64,000 bases of DNA from NCBI RefSeq assembly GCF_039544265.1, contig NZ_BAABLI010000033.1, positions 1 through 64,000 of the forward strand. Reading direction: 5' to 3'. Positions 6,961 through 17,250 of this stretch are shown here, piece by piece (within the stretch, counting starts at the first letter, position 1; each line of letters opens with the position of its first letter). The notes under the pieces are model-generated. The model was given only the letters and a program-made list of their open reading frames with translations. It did no database searches and was not told where the DNA came from. Source of the DNA: Corallincola platygyrae (GTDB taxonomy: Bacteria > Pseudomonadota > Gammaproteobacteria > Enterobacterales > Neiellaceae). The position numbers and the translations under genes were made by a program.

Positions 6961-7500
6961 ATGAAAAAACCACCTTCTACGTCCGATGACGAGTTACAGA
7001 TGTTCCTCGACGCCGTCTCTGGCAGCAAAAAGTTGCAGCAGGATACCATACGTCACGCCCGCGCGCAGACTAAACCGACCAGAGCAACTGCCAAACCCGT
7101 CGCCAGTGAAAAGCAGGTAGATCAGTTTTTCAGTGATGATTATGAACCCTTGCTGGATTTCAGCCAGGGCGTTGAGTTTCGTCAGCCTGATCTTGCTTCA
7201 CATCAACTGAAAAGACTAAAGCGTGGCGACCTGCCACCAGAGCTATTTCTCGACCTGCATGGTTTAAGTAAAGCGGAAGCTAAACAGGAACTACTGGGCT
7301 TGTTTAATACTGCCCGCAAAGAGTGGATTGATGTGGTGTCAGTGATGCATGGACAGGGGTTTGGGATCTTAAAACGGCAGCTGCCAAAATGGCTGGTGCA
7401 ACACCCTGCCGTGTTGGCGTTTTGTGAGGCCCCCAGAGAGTATGGCGGCAGAAATGCCTTGCTGGTGCTATTAGATACGCCGGATCCTAAAGCAGGTTAA
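6961..7500 (+). CDS. smrB: Smr-domain ribosome rescue endonuclease SmrB
   Basis: 179 residues from ATG 6961. The upstream frame to 6817 would overlap prmB and is rejected. SmrB cleaves mRNA at collided ribosomes so that stalled ribosomes can be rescued. A polar N-terminal extension (1-80) precedes the Smr domain (about 95-175), which carries DLHG (98-101) and HGQGFGILK (130-138); the second motif is HGQG where many family members have HGKG. The end matches the family (PREYGGRNALLVLL). It is convergent with sixA (23 bases), with no terminator seen. Confidence 0.93.
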   Translation: MKKPPSTSDDELQMFLDAVSGSKKLQQDTIRHARAQTKPTRATAKPVASEKQVDQFFSDDYEPLLDFSQGVEFRQPDLASHQLKRLKRGDLPPELFLDLHGLSKAEAKQELLGLFNTARKEWIDVVSVMHGQGFGILKRQLPKWLVQHPAVLAFCEAPREYGGRNALLVLLDTPDPKAG

Positions 7501-7523
7501 AAAATCCTGCCATCTATTGGTTA

Positions 7524-8000
7524 CTACACCATATTCACGGCATCCTGCATCGCCAAAAGATGGCCAGACATTGAGTTAACATCATACTCAATACGTGCAA
7601 CAGAGCTGGGAGCAAACATAGGCAAAGAACGCTGAACATCCAGCGATTCCACCAAAAAGCTCACCAGGGGCATGTGAGATACAATCAACAGGGAATCGAC
7701 TTTCTTCTCTGCCAGCGCATAGATGTAGCCTGCGATCATTTCAGGATCACCATGGGGCGTCAGCTCATCCATCACTTCAACACTGGTCTGATTTAAGGTA
7801 AGTACGGTATTCACTTGGGCAAAGGTTTGCAGCGCTCTCAGGTAGGGGCTGACCAAAGCATGCTGAAATACCCCCCCCTGTTCCACCAGCCAACGCGCCA
7901 TTAAACTGCTTTCCAGCATACCGTCTGGGGTCAGGGCGCGATCTTTATCTCGTCCCGCGAGTTCCTCTGCCTGACCATGACGCATGATGAACACTTGCAT
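7524..8000 (-). CDS. sixA: phosphohistidine phosphatase SixA
   Basis: 158 residues of the histidine phosphatase family. The phospho-accepting histidine lies in MRHGQAE (residues 6-12). The second histidine lies in VSHMPLVS (about 108-115). In E. coli SixA dephosphorylates the histidine phosphotransfer domain of ArcB and PTSNtr components. The location next to smrB, prmB and fadIJ matches other gammaproteobacteria. ATG 8000 is the only sensible start. Confidence 0.92.
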   Translation of the reverse strand: MQVFIMRHGQAEELAGRDKDRALTPDGMLESSLMARWLVEQGGVFQHALVSPYLRALQTFAQVNTVLTLNQTSVEVMDELTPHGDPEMIAGYIYALAEKKVDSLLIVSHMPLVSFLVESLDVQRSLPMFAPSSVARIEYDVNSMSGHLLAMQDAVNMV

Positions 8001-8169
8001 TCAAGTACAACCATAAAGAAGAAATTTCTTATATTTGCACTAGCATAGGGAAGGCCCTAACTTAGGGCAAGCAGAACCCGGACAAATTCTCATCTTGATA
8101 ACAAACCCTGAGACAAGTCTTTGATGATCAACTAGTATTTATAATCTTCCAGTTTGAGACGGGGGTCTC

Positions 8170-10947
8170 GTGCTAACCAGCCCTAATGATCATAGAAACT
8201 ACCGCTATCTGCGGTTAAAAAACGGGCTGCGAGTACTGCTGGCTGAAGACGCAAAAGCGACCAAATCGGCCATGGCATTAGCGGTGAACGCAGGACATTT
8301 TGACGATCCTGATGACAGACACGGCATGTCGCATCTGCTTGAGCACATGCTGTTTCTGGGCACGGAAAAATATTCCGATGCCGATGAATACCAGCGTTTT
8401 ATCTCCACTCATGGTGGCAACCACAACGGTTGGACCGGCACCGAACACAGCTGCTATTTCTTCGATATCGAGCATCAACATTTTCTTGATGGCCTAGATC
8501 GGTTCGCTCAATTCTTTATTTGTCCGCTGCTTGACCCCGATTGGCTTGAAAAAGAACGCCAGTCAATAGATGCCGAATACCGGATGAAAATCAAAGACGA
8601 TGTCCGTCGTCTTTTTCAGGTACAGAAAGAAACCATCAACCCCGCTCACCCCTTTGCCAAATTTTCAGTGGGAAACTTAGAAACCCTGGCCGACCGCGAG
8701 GGCTCAAATCTCGCCACAGAGCTCCGACAGCATTTTACGAATCACTATCACGCTAACAACATGACGCTCTGCCTGCTCAGCGCTTTACCGCTGGACACTC
8801 AAGAGCAGGCGGTCAAGGTTTTTGAACAGATACATCAAGGCAACGCCGACAAAATACCGGTAACAGAGCCGATGTATCACGATATGCACCAAAAACTGAT
8901 TATTCAGGTGCGCCCACAAAAAACCGTGAGAAAGCTGATCCTCAGTTTTGCGCTGCCTGAAGTTGATTCAACCTATCGCTCCAAGCCCATCAGCTTTATC
9001 AGCCATCTGCTGGGGGATGAAGGGGCCGACAGCCTGCTAGCGCAACTAAAAGAGGTTGGCTGGGTTACCACCATGTCGGCGGGCGGCGGTATTAATGGCA
9101 GTAACTTCAAAGATTTTAATATCGACTTCTTGCTCACCGAGCAGGGTTTACGCTACGTAAACGAAATTATCGAATTTAGCTTCGCACTCATTAACGCGAT
9201 CAAAGAGCGCGGTGTAGAGGAGTGGCGCTATCAAGAGAAGCAACGGATCACCGAGCAAGCATACCGTTTCCAGGAAAAAGGCCGCCCCATCGATGTCGTC
9301 AGCCACTTGGCTGTCAACATGCAGCACTACGATGAAGAAGACACCATCTATGGCGACTATCGTATGGATGGGTTGGAGGAAGAGCTGGTAAATAACACGC
9401 TTAACCTGCTCACGCCGGACAATATGCGGGTCTACCTGATCGCACCTGAAGTGGCGACCAACGTAGAAGCTGATCTCTATTTTACCGAGTACGCGGTATC
9501 TCAATTCAGTGACGAGCAAGTTGCCCATTGGAGCGCGCCAAGGGCAGAACTGCGTCAGAACGTTTTACCGCCGCCAAACCCTTATATCGTGGACCTGGCC
9601 GACGCCAGGCCCATACAGAAAGAGCTGAACCACCCAGAGCGGTTGGTGGATACCCCACATTTCAGGCTTTGGCACAAACAGGAACACAAGTTTCACCTAC
9701 CCAAGGGGCACCTCTATCTGAGTGTCGACAGCCCCGCCGCGGGTCGCAGCCCGGCAGAGGTTGCCATGCTGCGTTTGGCTGTCGAAATGGTGCTGGACAA
9801 CCTGTCTGAAACCACGTATCCCGCCGAAATAGCCGGGCTTAGTTATCATATTTACGCCCATCAATGCGGCGTGACACTGCACCTTGCCGGTTTTACCGGC
9901 AAACAAAAGCTGTTGCTGGAAACCCTACTTCAGCAACTTTATCGTCCCAAGCTAAAAATGGAGAGTTTTGAGCGCCTCAAGAAACAACTGTTGCGTCATT
10001 GGCAAAATGCTGAAAAAAACAGGCCCGTCAGCCAACTGTTTTCGGAGTTGGCGGCACTGTTACAGCCTGCTAACCCTGGGCCTCGCAGATTAGCCCATGA
10101 GATCACCCATATCACCTTGGCTCAACTCGAAGAGTATGTCGCCCGATTCAAACAAGAATTACACCTGGAGATGATGATCCACGGGGATTGGTTGGCAGAA
10201 GAAGCAAAGGCGCAGGGTGACTGGGTGCAAGAGCGGCTCTTCAGCAGTGCGAAACCAGTACAAGGCTGTCCAAGAGAACTCCTTAACATAGGTGGCCAGG
10301 GCACATTAGTGCGCGAGCTGGAAGTCCCACATAATGACGCAGCTCTGGTGGTCTACTATCAGTCGACGCTGACATCGCCAAACAAGGTTGCGTTGTTCTT
10401 GCTACTTAACCACCTGATATCTTCTCCCTTTTTCCATGAGTTGCGAACACAACAACAGCTGGGTTACATGGTGGGCACAGGTTACTTACCCATGCAGCGC
10501 CACCCGGGTTTAATCCTGTATTTACAGTCACCTAATAATGGTCCGGCCAAACTACTTTCCGCGGTTGATGACTTCCTTAAGCAGTTTCCAGACATTTTGA
10601 CGCAGATGAGTGAAGAAGAGTGGCAGCATGCCCAGCAGGGCTTAATCAGCCAGGTCATTGAACCGGACAACAACCTGAGAACCCTGGCCCAACGTTTTTG
10701 GGTCTGCATAGGCAATAAAGACTTTAAGTTTAATCAACGAGAAAAAGTGGCCCAACAAATCGCGCAATTGGACAAAGCCGCCATCATTCGATTCGTTGAA
10801 GAGCGATTGATCGCGGATAACGCCGACAGAGTTGTCATGTTCAGTCACGGCGAACAGGCGCAAGAAAAACCAACCTTCGTGGACGCCAGCTGGATCGAAG
10901 ATATATCCGAATTTAAGTCATTGTCTGAGCGTTTTGTTCTAAATTAA
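8170..10947 (+). CDS. M16 insulinase/pitrilysin-family zinc metalloprotease
   Basis: 925 residues starting at GTG 8170, preceded by a GAGACGGGGG ribosome site. The inverted zinc motif HLLEH (H55, E58, H59) is followed by a third ligand E136 (IDAEYRMK). The 81-residue gap from first His to Glu equals that of pitrilysin (H88 to E169). Four M16 domains fit the length. Unlike E. coli protease III, no signal peptide is visible, so a cytoplasmic location is likely; it resembles the cytosolic insulysin-like proteins of Pseudomonas and Vibrio. It degrades peptides or small proteins; the substrate is unknown. The gene stands alone. Confidence 0.93.
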   Translation: MLTSPNDHRNYRYLRLKNGLRVLLAEDAKATKSAMALAVNAGHFDDPDDRHGMSHLLEHMLFLGTEKYSDADEYQRFISTHGGNHNGWTGTEHSCYFFDIEHQHFLDGLDRFAQFFICPLLDPDWLEKERQSIDAEYRMKIKDDVRRLFQVQKETINPAHPFAKFSVGNLETLADREGSNLATELRQHFTNHYHANNMTLCLLSALPLDTQEQAVKVFEQIHQGNADKIPVTEPMYHDMHQKLIIQVRPQKTVRKLILSFALPEVDSTYRSKPISFISHLLGDEGADSLLAQLKEVGWVTTMSAGGGINGSNFKDFNIDFLLTEQGLRYVNEIIEFSFALINAIKERGVEEWRYQEKQRITEQAYRFQEKGRPIDVVSHLAVNMQHYDEEDTIYGDYRMDGLEEELVNNTLNLLTPDNMRVYLIAPEVATNVEADLYFTEYAVSQFSDEQVAHWSAPRAELRQNVLPPPNPYIVDLADARPIQKELNHPERLVDTPHFRLWHKQEHKFHLPKGHLYLSVDSPAAGRSPAEVAMLRLAVEMVLDNLSETTYPAEIAGLSYHIYAHQCGVTLHLAGFTGKQKLLLETLLQQLYRPKLKMESFERLKKQLLRHWQNAEKNRPVSQLFSELAALLQPANPGPRRLAHEITHITLAQLEEYVARFKQELHLEMMIHGDWLAEEAKAQGDWVQERLFSSAKPVQGCPRELLNIGGQGTLVRELEVPHNDAALVVYYQSTLTSPNKVALFLLLNHLISSPFFHELRTQQQLGYMVGTGYLPMQRHPGLILYLQSPNNGPAKLLSAVDDFLKQFPDILTQMSEEEWQHAQQGLISQVIEPDNNLRTLAQRFWVCIGNKDFKFNQREKVAQQIAQLDKAAIIRFVEERLIADNADRVVMFSHGEQAQEKPTFVDASWIEDISEFKSLSERFVLN

Positions 10948-11027
10948 CGCAAAGCCATGTAATAGAAATCAAACAACGCGACATCCGTCCTTGTTCATAC
11001 ATAAGAATTCACATAATGTAGCTTTTT

Positions 11028-11048
11028 GATACCTATGTTACAGGTATC
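11028..11048 (+). terminator. possible terminator after the M16 protease
   Basis: GATACCT (11028-11034) pairs with AGGTATC (11042-11048) around a seven-base loop, followed by a T-rich stretch (ATTTTGCTTATTTTTT). The stem is AT-rich and the tail interrupted, so strength is uncertain. Confidence 0.4.
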
Positions 11049-11131
11049 ATTTTGCTTATTTTTTATTCAGCGCAGTACGACAAGGGATTTCACAACACTA
11101 GCGCTGTTTTTTTGTTGTTTTTGGGGAAGTT

Positions 11132-13441
11132 GTGCCGCCAAGTTTTACCTCCTTTGGTAAGAGAGTCTGTCGTAATGTGTGTTTACCCCACGCACATCGT
11201 TTACTCGTCCCTCTGGCACTCATTTCTGCACCGGCAAGCGCTGTAAACACGGCAGACAGTCATATTTGCGGCTATGCTCAAATAACACTGATAACCCTGT
11301 CGACACTGCTGTTAATGTACGGACTACTTAGCAAGCTGATGGCTCGGCTACAGCGACACCGTCATCAGCTGAACGAACAACTTATTCGACTCAACCACTC
11401 CATGGACGCCAGTGGCGATGAATGGTGGGAGTGGGATATTGCTAAAAATACCGTGCACCGCGGCCACCACTGGAGTTTCTTTCCTGATGATGGCATGCGA
11501 AGCCAGGATCATTACGACGCCGGCGCCATCCACCCGAAAGATCTTCCCCGAGTTCGAAAGGCGATCGAAGACCATCTGAACGGGAAAAGCGAACACTACC
11601 AACTGACTTACCGCGTTAAAGGTGAACAAAGAAAAGGTTGGTTGTGGGTGTTAGACCGAGGTCGCATCGTGGCCCGTAACGATGGCGGCAAACCAAGCCG
11701 AATCGCAGGCACCCTGTCCGATGTTAACCACCTGATGCAAACCAAGGATCAGCACCTGCTGTTTGCAAGAACATTGGAAAACATCTCTGATGCGGTCGTC
11801 ATTCTCGACAAGCTGTTCCGCCCTATCGACATCAATCAGGCGTTCACCAAGATCACGGGCTACACCAAAGATAAGCTTCCAGAATGGAGCTTCGCTTTTA
11901 ATCGCTATCCAGAGCAGTTCACCGAACAGTTGAAAAAAACGCTACAAAACAGTGGACGCTGGTTTGGCGAGTTGGAAGTACATCGTGCTGATGGATCGCT
12001 ATTCCAGATCGAGTTGACCCTGGATGCAGTGACCGATGACGAGGGTAACTTTACCCATTACGTGGGTGTCTTTTCCGACATTACACAGCGTAAAAGCACC
12101 GAACGTGAACTCCGCAAACTGGCCAATTCAGATACGCTCACAGAGCTGCCGAATCGTTCCCTGTTCTACGCTAACCACCAGCATATGGTGCGCCGCAGCG
12201 AGCCACACGCCCTGTTGGTGTTTGACCTGGACGATTTCAAGAAGGTAAACGACTCTCTGGGCCACAATGCCGGGGATCAGGTGCTCTGTGCCGTTGCCCG
12301 CAGGCTGCAACGCTGTTGCCGCTCTGAAGATACCCTTTATCGCCTGGGTGGTGACGAGTTTGCCATTGTGATTGAAGGCGAAAACTCTATCAGCACATTG
12401 TCGGAAGTGGCTGAGCGGGCCATGGACACGCTCAGTGACCCGTTTAAAGTGCAGAACTCAGAGTTGTTTGTAAGCAGCAGTATCGGCATTGCAATGTACC
12501 CGCTGGATGGTGAGTCAACGGAAGACTTGCTGAAAAAAGCTGACATTGCGATGTACTACGCCAAGAATCAGGGCGCCAACAGATTCCAGTTCTTCTCTGA
12601 GTCGATGAACGAACAGGCGGTCAAGCGACTGCATTTGGAGTCCATGCTGCGCCAGGGCTTACGCGAAAAATGGTTTGAAGTGCATTACCAGCCGCAGTAC
12701 TCCGTAGAACGGCAACAGATGATTGGTATGGAGGCGCTGGTGCGTTTGCGTCATCCAGAGCAGGGACTTATCTCCCCTGGAGATTTCATGCCACTGGCGG
12801 AAGAGTCAGGGCTGATTATCGACATTGGTCGATGGGTACTTGAACAGGCCTGTCAGGCGGCACAAAGCTGGCGTGAGCAAGGGCTTTACGACGGAAGAAT
12901 AGCGATCAACCTGTCGGCAAAAGAGCTTGATCTGGACCACTTTAATGAAACCGTAGAAGAGATCCTGGAACGTACCGGCCTGCCAGCCGATGCGTTAGAG
13001 CTGGAGATCACCGAAGGCTCGGTGATGCAGTCGCCGAAGCAGGCGATTAGCTCGATGCAGGCATTACGCAAGCAAGGTGTGTTACTGGCACTGGATGATT
13101 TTGGGACTGGCTATAGCTCGCTGGCTTATCTTAAAAAATTCCCAATCACCACGTTGAAGATTGACCGTACTTTTGTCAAAGATCTGGAGCATACGCTGGA
13201 AGACAGACAAATGGCGAACGCGATTATTACCATTGCCCATAATCTTGGTTTGGAAGTGGTCGCGGAGGGCGTTGAAAACAGCGACCAAATAAAGATATTA
13301 AGCGCAATGAACTGTGATATCTGCCAGGGCTTCTACTTCAGCCACCCCTTACCTCATCGCGACATGACTGGTTTGCTCAGAGAGCACAAAGGCAGCTTAC
13401 CCCCTCACCTGCTGAGTCATTCCACGCCGAAGCTGGCCTGA
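11132..13441 (+). CDS. PAS-GGDEF-EAL cyclic-di-GMP signalling protein
   Basis: 769 residues from GTG 11132 with a GGGGA ribosome site. An N-terminal segment has a possible signal sequence (about 20-40) and a membrane helix (about 48-70). Two PAS/PAC regions (about 85-205 and 210-325) follow, then GGDEF (domain 325-490, motif at 406-410) and EAL (500-755, motif EALVRL at 534). The cyclase has an intact GGDEF and an inhibitory RSED (RxxD) five residues before it. The EAL domain keeps NLSAKEL, DDFGTGYSS, KIDRTFV and AEGVE, so both activities may be present. The input signal is unknown. It is convergent with, and directly abuts, the small gene at 13442. Confidence 0.92.
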   Translation: MPPSFTSFGKRVCRNVCLPHAHRLLVPLALISAPASAVNTADSHICGYAQITLITLSTLLLMYGLLSKLMARLQRHRHQLNEQLIRLNHSMDASGDEWWEWDIAKNTVHRGHHWSFFPDDGMRSQDHYDAGAIHPKDLPRVRKAIEDHLNGKSEHYQLTYRVKGEQRKGWLWVLDRGRIVARNDGGKPSRIAGTLSDVNHLMQTKDQHLLFARTLENISDAVVILDKLFRPIDINQAFTKITGYTKDKLPEWSFAFNRYPEQFTEQLKKTLQNSGRWFGELEVHRADGSLFQIELTLDAVTDDEGNFTHYVGVFSDITQRKSTERELRKLANSDTLTELPNRSLFYANHQHMVRRSEPHALLVFDLDDFKKVNDSLGHNAGDQVLCAVARRLQRCCRSEDTLYRLGGDEFAIVIEGENSISTLSEVAERAMDTLSDPFKVQNSELFVSSSIGIAMYPLDGESTEDLLKKADIAMYYAKNQGANRFQFFSESMNEQAVKRLHLESMLRQGLREKWFEVHYQPQYSVERQQMIGMEALVRLRHPEQGLISPGDFMPLAEESGLIIDIGRWVLEQACQAAQSWREQGLYDGRIAINLSAKELDLDHFNETVEEILERTGLPADALELEITEGSVMQSPKQAISSMQALRKQGVLLALDDFGTGYSSLAYLKKFPITTLKIDRTFVKDLEHTLEDRQMANAIITIAHNLGLEVVAEGVENSDQIKILSAMNCDICQGFYFSHPLPHRDMTGLLREHKGSLPPHLLSHSTPKLA

Positions 13442-13642
13442 TTACGGACACCAAAAAACACTTTCTCTGCCAGCCTGCCTGCGCCAATGCATACGTTTTT
13501 CTGCGTTAAATAGCGGCCACAATAGCGGACCAGCAATGGCGGCAGCCACCGCCCAGCGACGTGGCCCCATCGCGGCCTTCATCGCTTCAACATAAAAATA
13601 CAGTGCGCTAAGTAGACTTAGGGGTAACAACAGCAACAACAT
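13442..13642 (-). CDS. small membrane protein, unknown function
   Basis: 66 residues. A hydrophobic N-terminal helix (1-20) and a second hydrophobic segment (about 31-46) separate basic stretches. The C-terminus is Arg/Trp-rich. A strong AAGGAGA ribosome site twelve bases before ATG 13642 supports expression. The stop lies immediately against the stop of the convergent GGDEF/EAL gene. The family is not recognised. Confidence 0.6.
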   Translation of the reverse strand: MLLLLLPLSLLSALYFYVEAMKAAMGPRRWAVAAAIAGPLLWPLFNAEKRMHWRRQAGRESVFWCP

Positions 13643-13705
13643 GGCTTACCGACTCTCCTTCAATTGGTGCACATTCTAACATTGGAATGTATGAAAAATA
13701 ACCAC

Positions 13706-13734
13706 AAAAAAGGCGCCAGAATAGCGCCTTTTCT
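13706..13734 (-). terminator. rho-independent terminator after fadJ
   Basis: The stem AAAAGGCGC/GCGCCTTTT with loop CAGAATA is followed on the minus strand by a run of six T. It lies 24 bases beyond the fadJ stop and could also work for plus-strand transcripts. Confidence 0.8.
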
Positions 13735-13757
13735 CTATTTAACGGTTTTGATTTGGA

Positions 13758-15884
13758 CTACTGATAAAATTTTTCATCATTTTCAGCCATCTTCACCAGC
13801 AGGTCCGCAGGGGTGAAACGGTCGCCGTTACGTTCTTTGAGAGCATTCAACGTGTGCACCATATGCTTGGCACCCAAGGTATCCATGTAGCGGAATGGAC
13901 CGCCTAGGAAGGGCGGGAAACCAATGCCGAAAATAGCACCAATATCGCCGTCACGTGGTGAGGCAATGATGCCCTCTTCCAGGCAACGTGCCGCTTCATT
14001 CAGCATCTGCAATGCACAGCGCTCTGCCACTTCGGTAGCTACCGTGGTAGCGGTTGGCTGAGATCCCAACACACCATATACAGACAGGTCGACTTTCTTG
14101 CCTTTAGACTTCTTCGAGTAGTCGTAGAACCCTTTCTTACTCTTCTTGCCCAGGCGGCCATCAGCGATTAACTTGCTGAACGCGTCAGGCGCTTTAAAGC
14201 GTTCACCCAACTCATTTTCTAAGATCGGTGCGATCTTACTGCCAACATCGATACCCACTTCATCCAGCAACTTGAATGGCCCAACCGGGAAGCCAAAGTT
14301 CAACAGTGCATTGTCCATCGCATCAACGCTGTGCCCTTCCAACAACACTTGGGCAGCTTCGTTCACGTAGAGTGCGAGAATACGGTTAACATAAAAACCG
14401 GCACCATCTTTCACCACAATCGGCGTTTTGCCCTGCGCTTTTGCAAAGGCAACCGTGGTTGCGATGGTCTCAGGTGAGGTTTTCTCATGGGCGATCACTT
14501 CCACCAGTGGCATCTTCTCTACCGGCGAAAAATAATGTAAGCCAATCACCTGCTCCGGACGCTCTGCCGCTTCGGCGATCTGACCGATAGGTAACGAACT
14601 GGTGTTACTGGCAAAAATGGTGCTCGGCTTGGCATTTGCTTCCACCTCTTTGACCATGCTGTGTTTCAGTGACAGATCCTCAAACACGGCTTCGACCACG
14701 ATGTCGATATCACTGAAACCGGAATAGTCAGTAGCACCGGTTAAACGGGCCATCTGATTTTCCATCTGACGCTTGGTCAGGTGACGGCGCTTAACCTGCT
14801 TCATCAGGCGATCGTAGCTGTAGCGCAGCGCATTACTGACACCCGCCGGAGCAACATCTTTGACTCGCACCGGAAGCTTGGCGCGCATCGCCGTAACATT
14901 GGCAATGCCTGCGCCCATCAAACCGCCACCAAGCACCCCAGTTTTACGAACGGGCAACGCCTCACCACCTTCGGCACCACTCTCTTTCTTCATCTCAGTG
15001 GTCGCAAAGAAGATATTACGCAGTTGCTGCGATTCAGCAGATTGCACCAGGGCACCAAAGTGTTTAGCTTCGGTGGCATAACCACGCCGACTATCAGACA
15101 CACCTGTTTCAACACAATCCAGGATCCGCTCTGCCGCTGGGTAATTACCACGGGTTTTCGCCAAGGTCTTTTTACGCGCCTGGTCGAATAACACCTTCAA
15201 ACCCACCGGATTGTTTTCCAGTAGCTTTTCAACCCCTTTCAGGCGCGGTTTAACCGACTTGGGCTTACCTTTGAGCACCAGCTTAACTGCGGTTTCCAGC
15301 AAAATGGTATTCGGCACCATTTCATCTACTAGGCCCATTTTCAGTGCTTGTTTAGAACGCAGTTGCTTGCCTGTCAGCATCATATCCAGTGATTTGGCAA
15401 TACCCACCAGTTTGGGTAAACGCTGTGTACCACCACCGCCAGGTAATAAACCCAGCTGAACTTCCGGTACACCCAAGCGGGTTTTATCGTCGTCGCTGCA
15501 CACGCGGCGATGACATGCCAGTGCCAGCTCTAAACCACCGCCCAGGCAAGGGCCGTGAATAGCAGCGACGACAGGTACTTTCAGCCCTTCAAGACGGGCA
15601 AACACCTTATGCCCTTGCAGAGACAAAGCTTCCGCTTCTTCTGCGGTTTTGCAGGCGTCCAGCATGCTGATATCTGCACCCGCCACAAAGGAGTCCGGCT
15701 TGCCACTGATCAGCACAACCCCCTGCAGGTTGTCAGTCGTTTCAAGTTGATCCAGCACGCCGTTAACTTCATCACCAAACGCCGCTTTCAGCGTGTTCAT
15801 CTTCTCGCCTGGCACGTCCATGGTGATAATGGCAACCCCGTCTTCACGTGTGGTCAGTGAGAATGCATTTGTATGTTCTGTCAT
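13758..15884 (-). CDS. fadJ: fatty acid oxidation complex alpha subunit FadJ
   Basis: 708 residues, a multifunctional beta-oxidation enzyme: enoyl-CoA hydratase and 3-hydroxyacyl-CoA dehydrogenase, with isomerase/epimerase activity in the family. The N-terminal crotonase domain (1-190) shows AGADISML and HGPCLGGGLELALACH. The NAD-binding domain starts at GVLGGGLMGAGIA (about 318), and the dehydrogenase keeps GLHYFSPVEKMPLVE. The C-terminal domain has FGIGFPPFLGGPFRYMD. The length and N-terminus fit FadJ rather than FadB. It begins 3 bases after fadI; together they form the FadIJ complex used mostly under anaerobic conditions in E. coli. Confidence 0.95.
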   Translation of the reverse strand: MTEHTNAFSLTTREDGVAIITMDVPGEKMNTLKAAFGDEVNGVLDQLETTDNLQGVVLISGKPDSFVAGADISMLDACKTAEEAEALSLQGHKVFARLEGLKVPVVAAIHGPCLGGGLELALACHRRVCSDDDKTRLGVPEVQLGLLPGGGGTQRLPKLVGIAKSLDMMLTGKQLRSKQALKMGLVDEMVPNTILLETAVKLVLKGKPKSVKPRLKGVEKLLENNPVGLKVLFDQARKKTLAKTRGNYPAAERILDCVETGVSDSRRGYATEAKHFGALVQSAESQQLRNIFFATTEMKKESGAEGGEALPVRKTGVLGGGLMGAGIANVTAMRAKLPVRVKDVAPAGVSNALRYSYDRLMKQVKRRHLTKRQMENQMARLTGATDYSGFSDIDIVVEAVFEDLSLKHSMVKEVEANAKPSTIFASNTSSLPIGQIAEAAERPEQVIGLHYFSPVEKMPLVEVIAHEKTSPETIATTVAFAKAQGKTPIVVKDGAGFYVNRILALYVNEAAQVLLEGHSVDAMDNALLNFGFPVGPFKLLDEVGIDVGSKIAPILENELGERFKAPDAFSKLIADGRLGKKSKKGFYDYSKKSKGKKVDLSVYGVLGSQPTATTVATEVAERCALQMLNEAARCLEEGIIASPRDGDIGAIFGIGFPPFLGGPFRYMDTLGAKHMVHTLNALKERNGDRFTPADLLVKMAENDEKFYQ

Positions 15885-15887
15885 GAT

Positions 15888-17198
15888 TTATGCCTCCAAC
15901 ACCATTGCCGCACCCAACCCACCTGCCGCACAGGCGGTGGTTAACCCTAATCCGCCACCTCGACGTTTCAGCTCTCGCAGGGTTTGGATGATCATGCGTG
16001 CACCTGTAGCGGCAAATGGGTGGCCATAAGCGATAGAGCCACCCAGCACATTGAACTTGTCCATGTCGATTTCACCGATGGCGCTGCTACGGCCCAGTTT
16101 TTCCTGAGCAAACGTGTCGCTGGCAAACATCTTCACATTCGCCAGGCTTTGCGCCGCAAACGCTTCGTGCATATCAATCAGGGTGAGGTCCTGCAGCGTA
16201 ATACCTGCGTTATCCAATGCCTTGGGTGTGGCATAAGAGGGGCCCATTAACATGTCCTGCCAGACATCAATGGCGGCAAACGCGTAGCTGCGAATGTAAC
16301 CCAGCGGCTCCAGACCGTGGGCCTTGGCCACGTCTTCCCGCATAAGCATCACAGCGGCAGCACCGTCGGTCAGTGGAGTACTATTGGCGGCAGTAACACT
16401 GCCATGACGCTTATCGAATGCCGGGCGTAACTTGGCGTAACTTTCCAGCTTGCCATCAGCACGAATGTTGTTGTCCTGCTCGATAAAGCTCTTGTATGGC
16501 GCGACATGGGCAGTCATCACTTCATCGGACAGTAGACCATCGGCCCAGGCTTTGGCTGCTAGGGTATGAGAACGATGGGCCAGTTCATCCTGAGCCTGAC
16601 GGGTAATACCGTGGCTCTTGGCCATCTGCTCTGCCGTTTGTCCCATGCTCAGGCCGGTTGAGTATTCGGCTACAGCGGGAGGCACTGGCATCAGGTCTTT
16701 CAGACCGAGTTGACGAATAATTTTGAGGCGTTGGCCCAGGGTGCGAGCTTTGTTTAGTTCAACCAGAATGGTCGCCAGCTTCTTACTGACACCAATGGGT
16801 AACACTGAGCTGGAATCGGCACCGCCAGCAATACCAATCTCGGTCTGACCGGCCAAAATCGACTCAGTCACATTGGCAACCGACTGAAAGCTGGTCGCGC
16901 AAGCACGGCTAACACTGTAGGCATCGGTGGATACGTCCATGCCGGTACCCAGAACAATTTCTCGAGCAATGTTGGGGGCTTCAGGCATCTGTACCACTTG
17001 ACCGAACACCAACATATCCACCAGTTTCGGATCCAGATCGACTCGCTGTAGCATCTCTGCCACCACAAGTTTACCCAAATCCAGCGCTGGAACCTTGTGA
17101 TACGCCGTTGCCTGTTTGGCAAACGGGGTTCTCAGTCCTGACACCACCGCGATCCGGTGGCCCCCCTGACTGACCAGGGGTAATGCCTGCTTACTCAT
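15888..17198 (-). CDS. fadI: acetyl-CoA acyltransferase FadI (beta subunit)
   Basis: 436 residues. It performs thiolytic cleavage of 3-ketoacyl-CoA, the last step of the beta-oxidation cycle. The acyl-accepting cysteine is C100 in SRACATSF. The other catalytic residues sit in MHEAFAAQ, GGSIAYGHPFAATGAR and CAAGGLGAAM near the C-terminus. The length and the start MSKQ...GGHRIAVVSGLRTPF fit FadI rather than FadA (about 390). It is the first gene of the fadIJ operon. Operator-like sequences are found upstream at 17251-17298. Confidence 0.96.
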   Translation of the reverse strand: MSKQALPLVSQGGHRIAVVSGLRTPFAKQATAYHKVPALDLGKLVVAEMLQRVDLDPKLVDMLVFGQVVQMPEAPNIAREIVLGTGMDVSTDAYSVSRACATSFQSVANVTESILAGQTEIGIAGGADSSSVLPIGVSKKLATILVELNKARTLGQRLKIIRQLGLKDLMPVPPAVAEYSTGLSMGQTAEQMAKSHGITRQAQDELAHRSHTLAAKAWADGLLSDEVMTAHVAPYKSFIEQDNNIRADGKLESYAKLRPAFDKRHGSVTAANSTPLTDGAAAVMLMREDVAKAHGLEPLGYIRSYAFAAIDVWQDMLMGPSYATPKALDNAGITLQDLTLIDMHEAFAAQSLANVKMFASDTFAQEKLGRSSAIGEIDMDKFNVLGGSIAYGHPFAATGARMIIQTLRELKRRGGGLGLTTACAAGGLGAAMVLEA

Positions 17199-17250
17199 CC
17201 CGCACCTTCTCGTTATCTAATTATCGTTATCGGTGAACCATCACTGATCC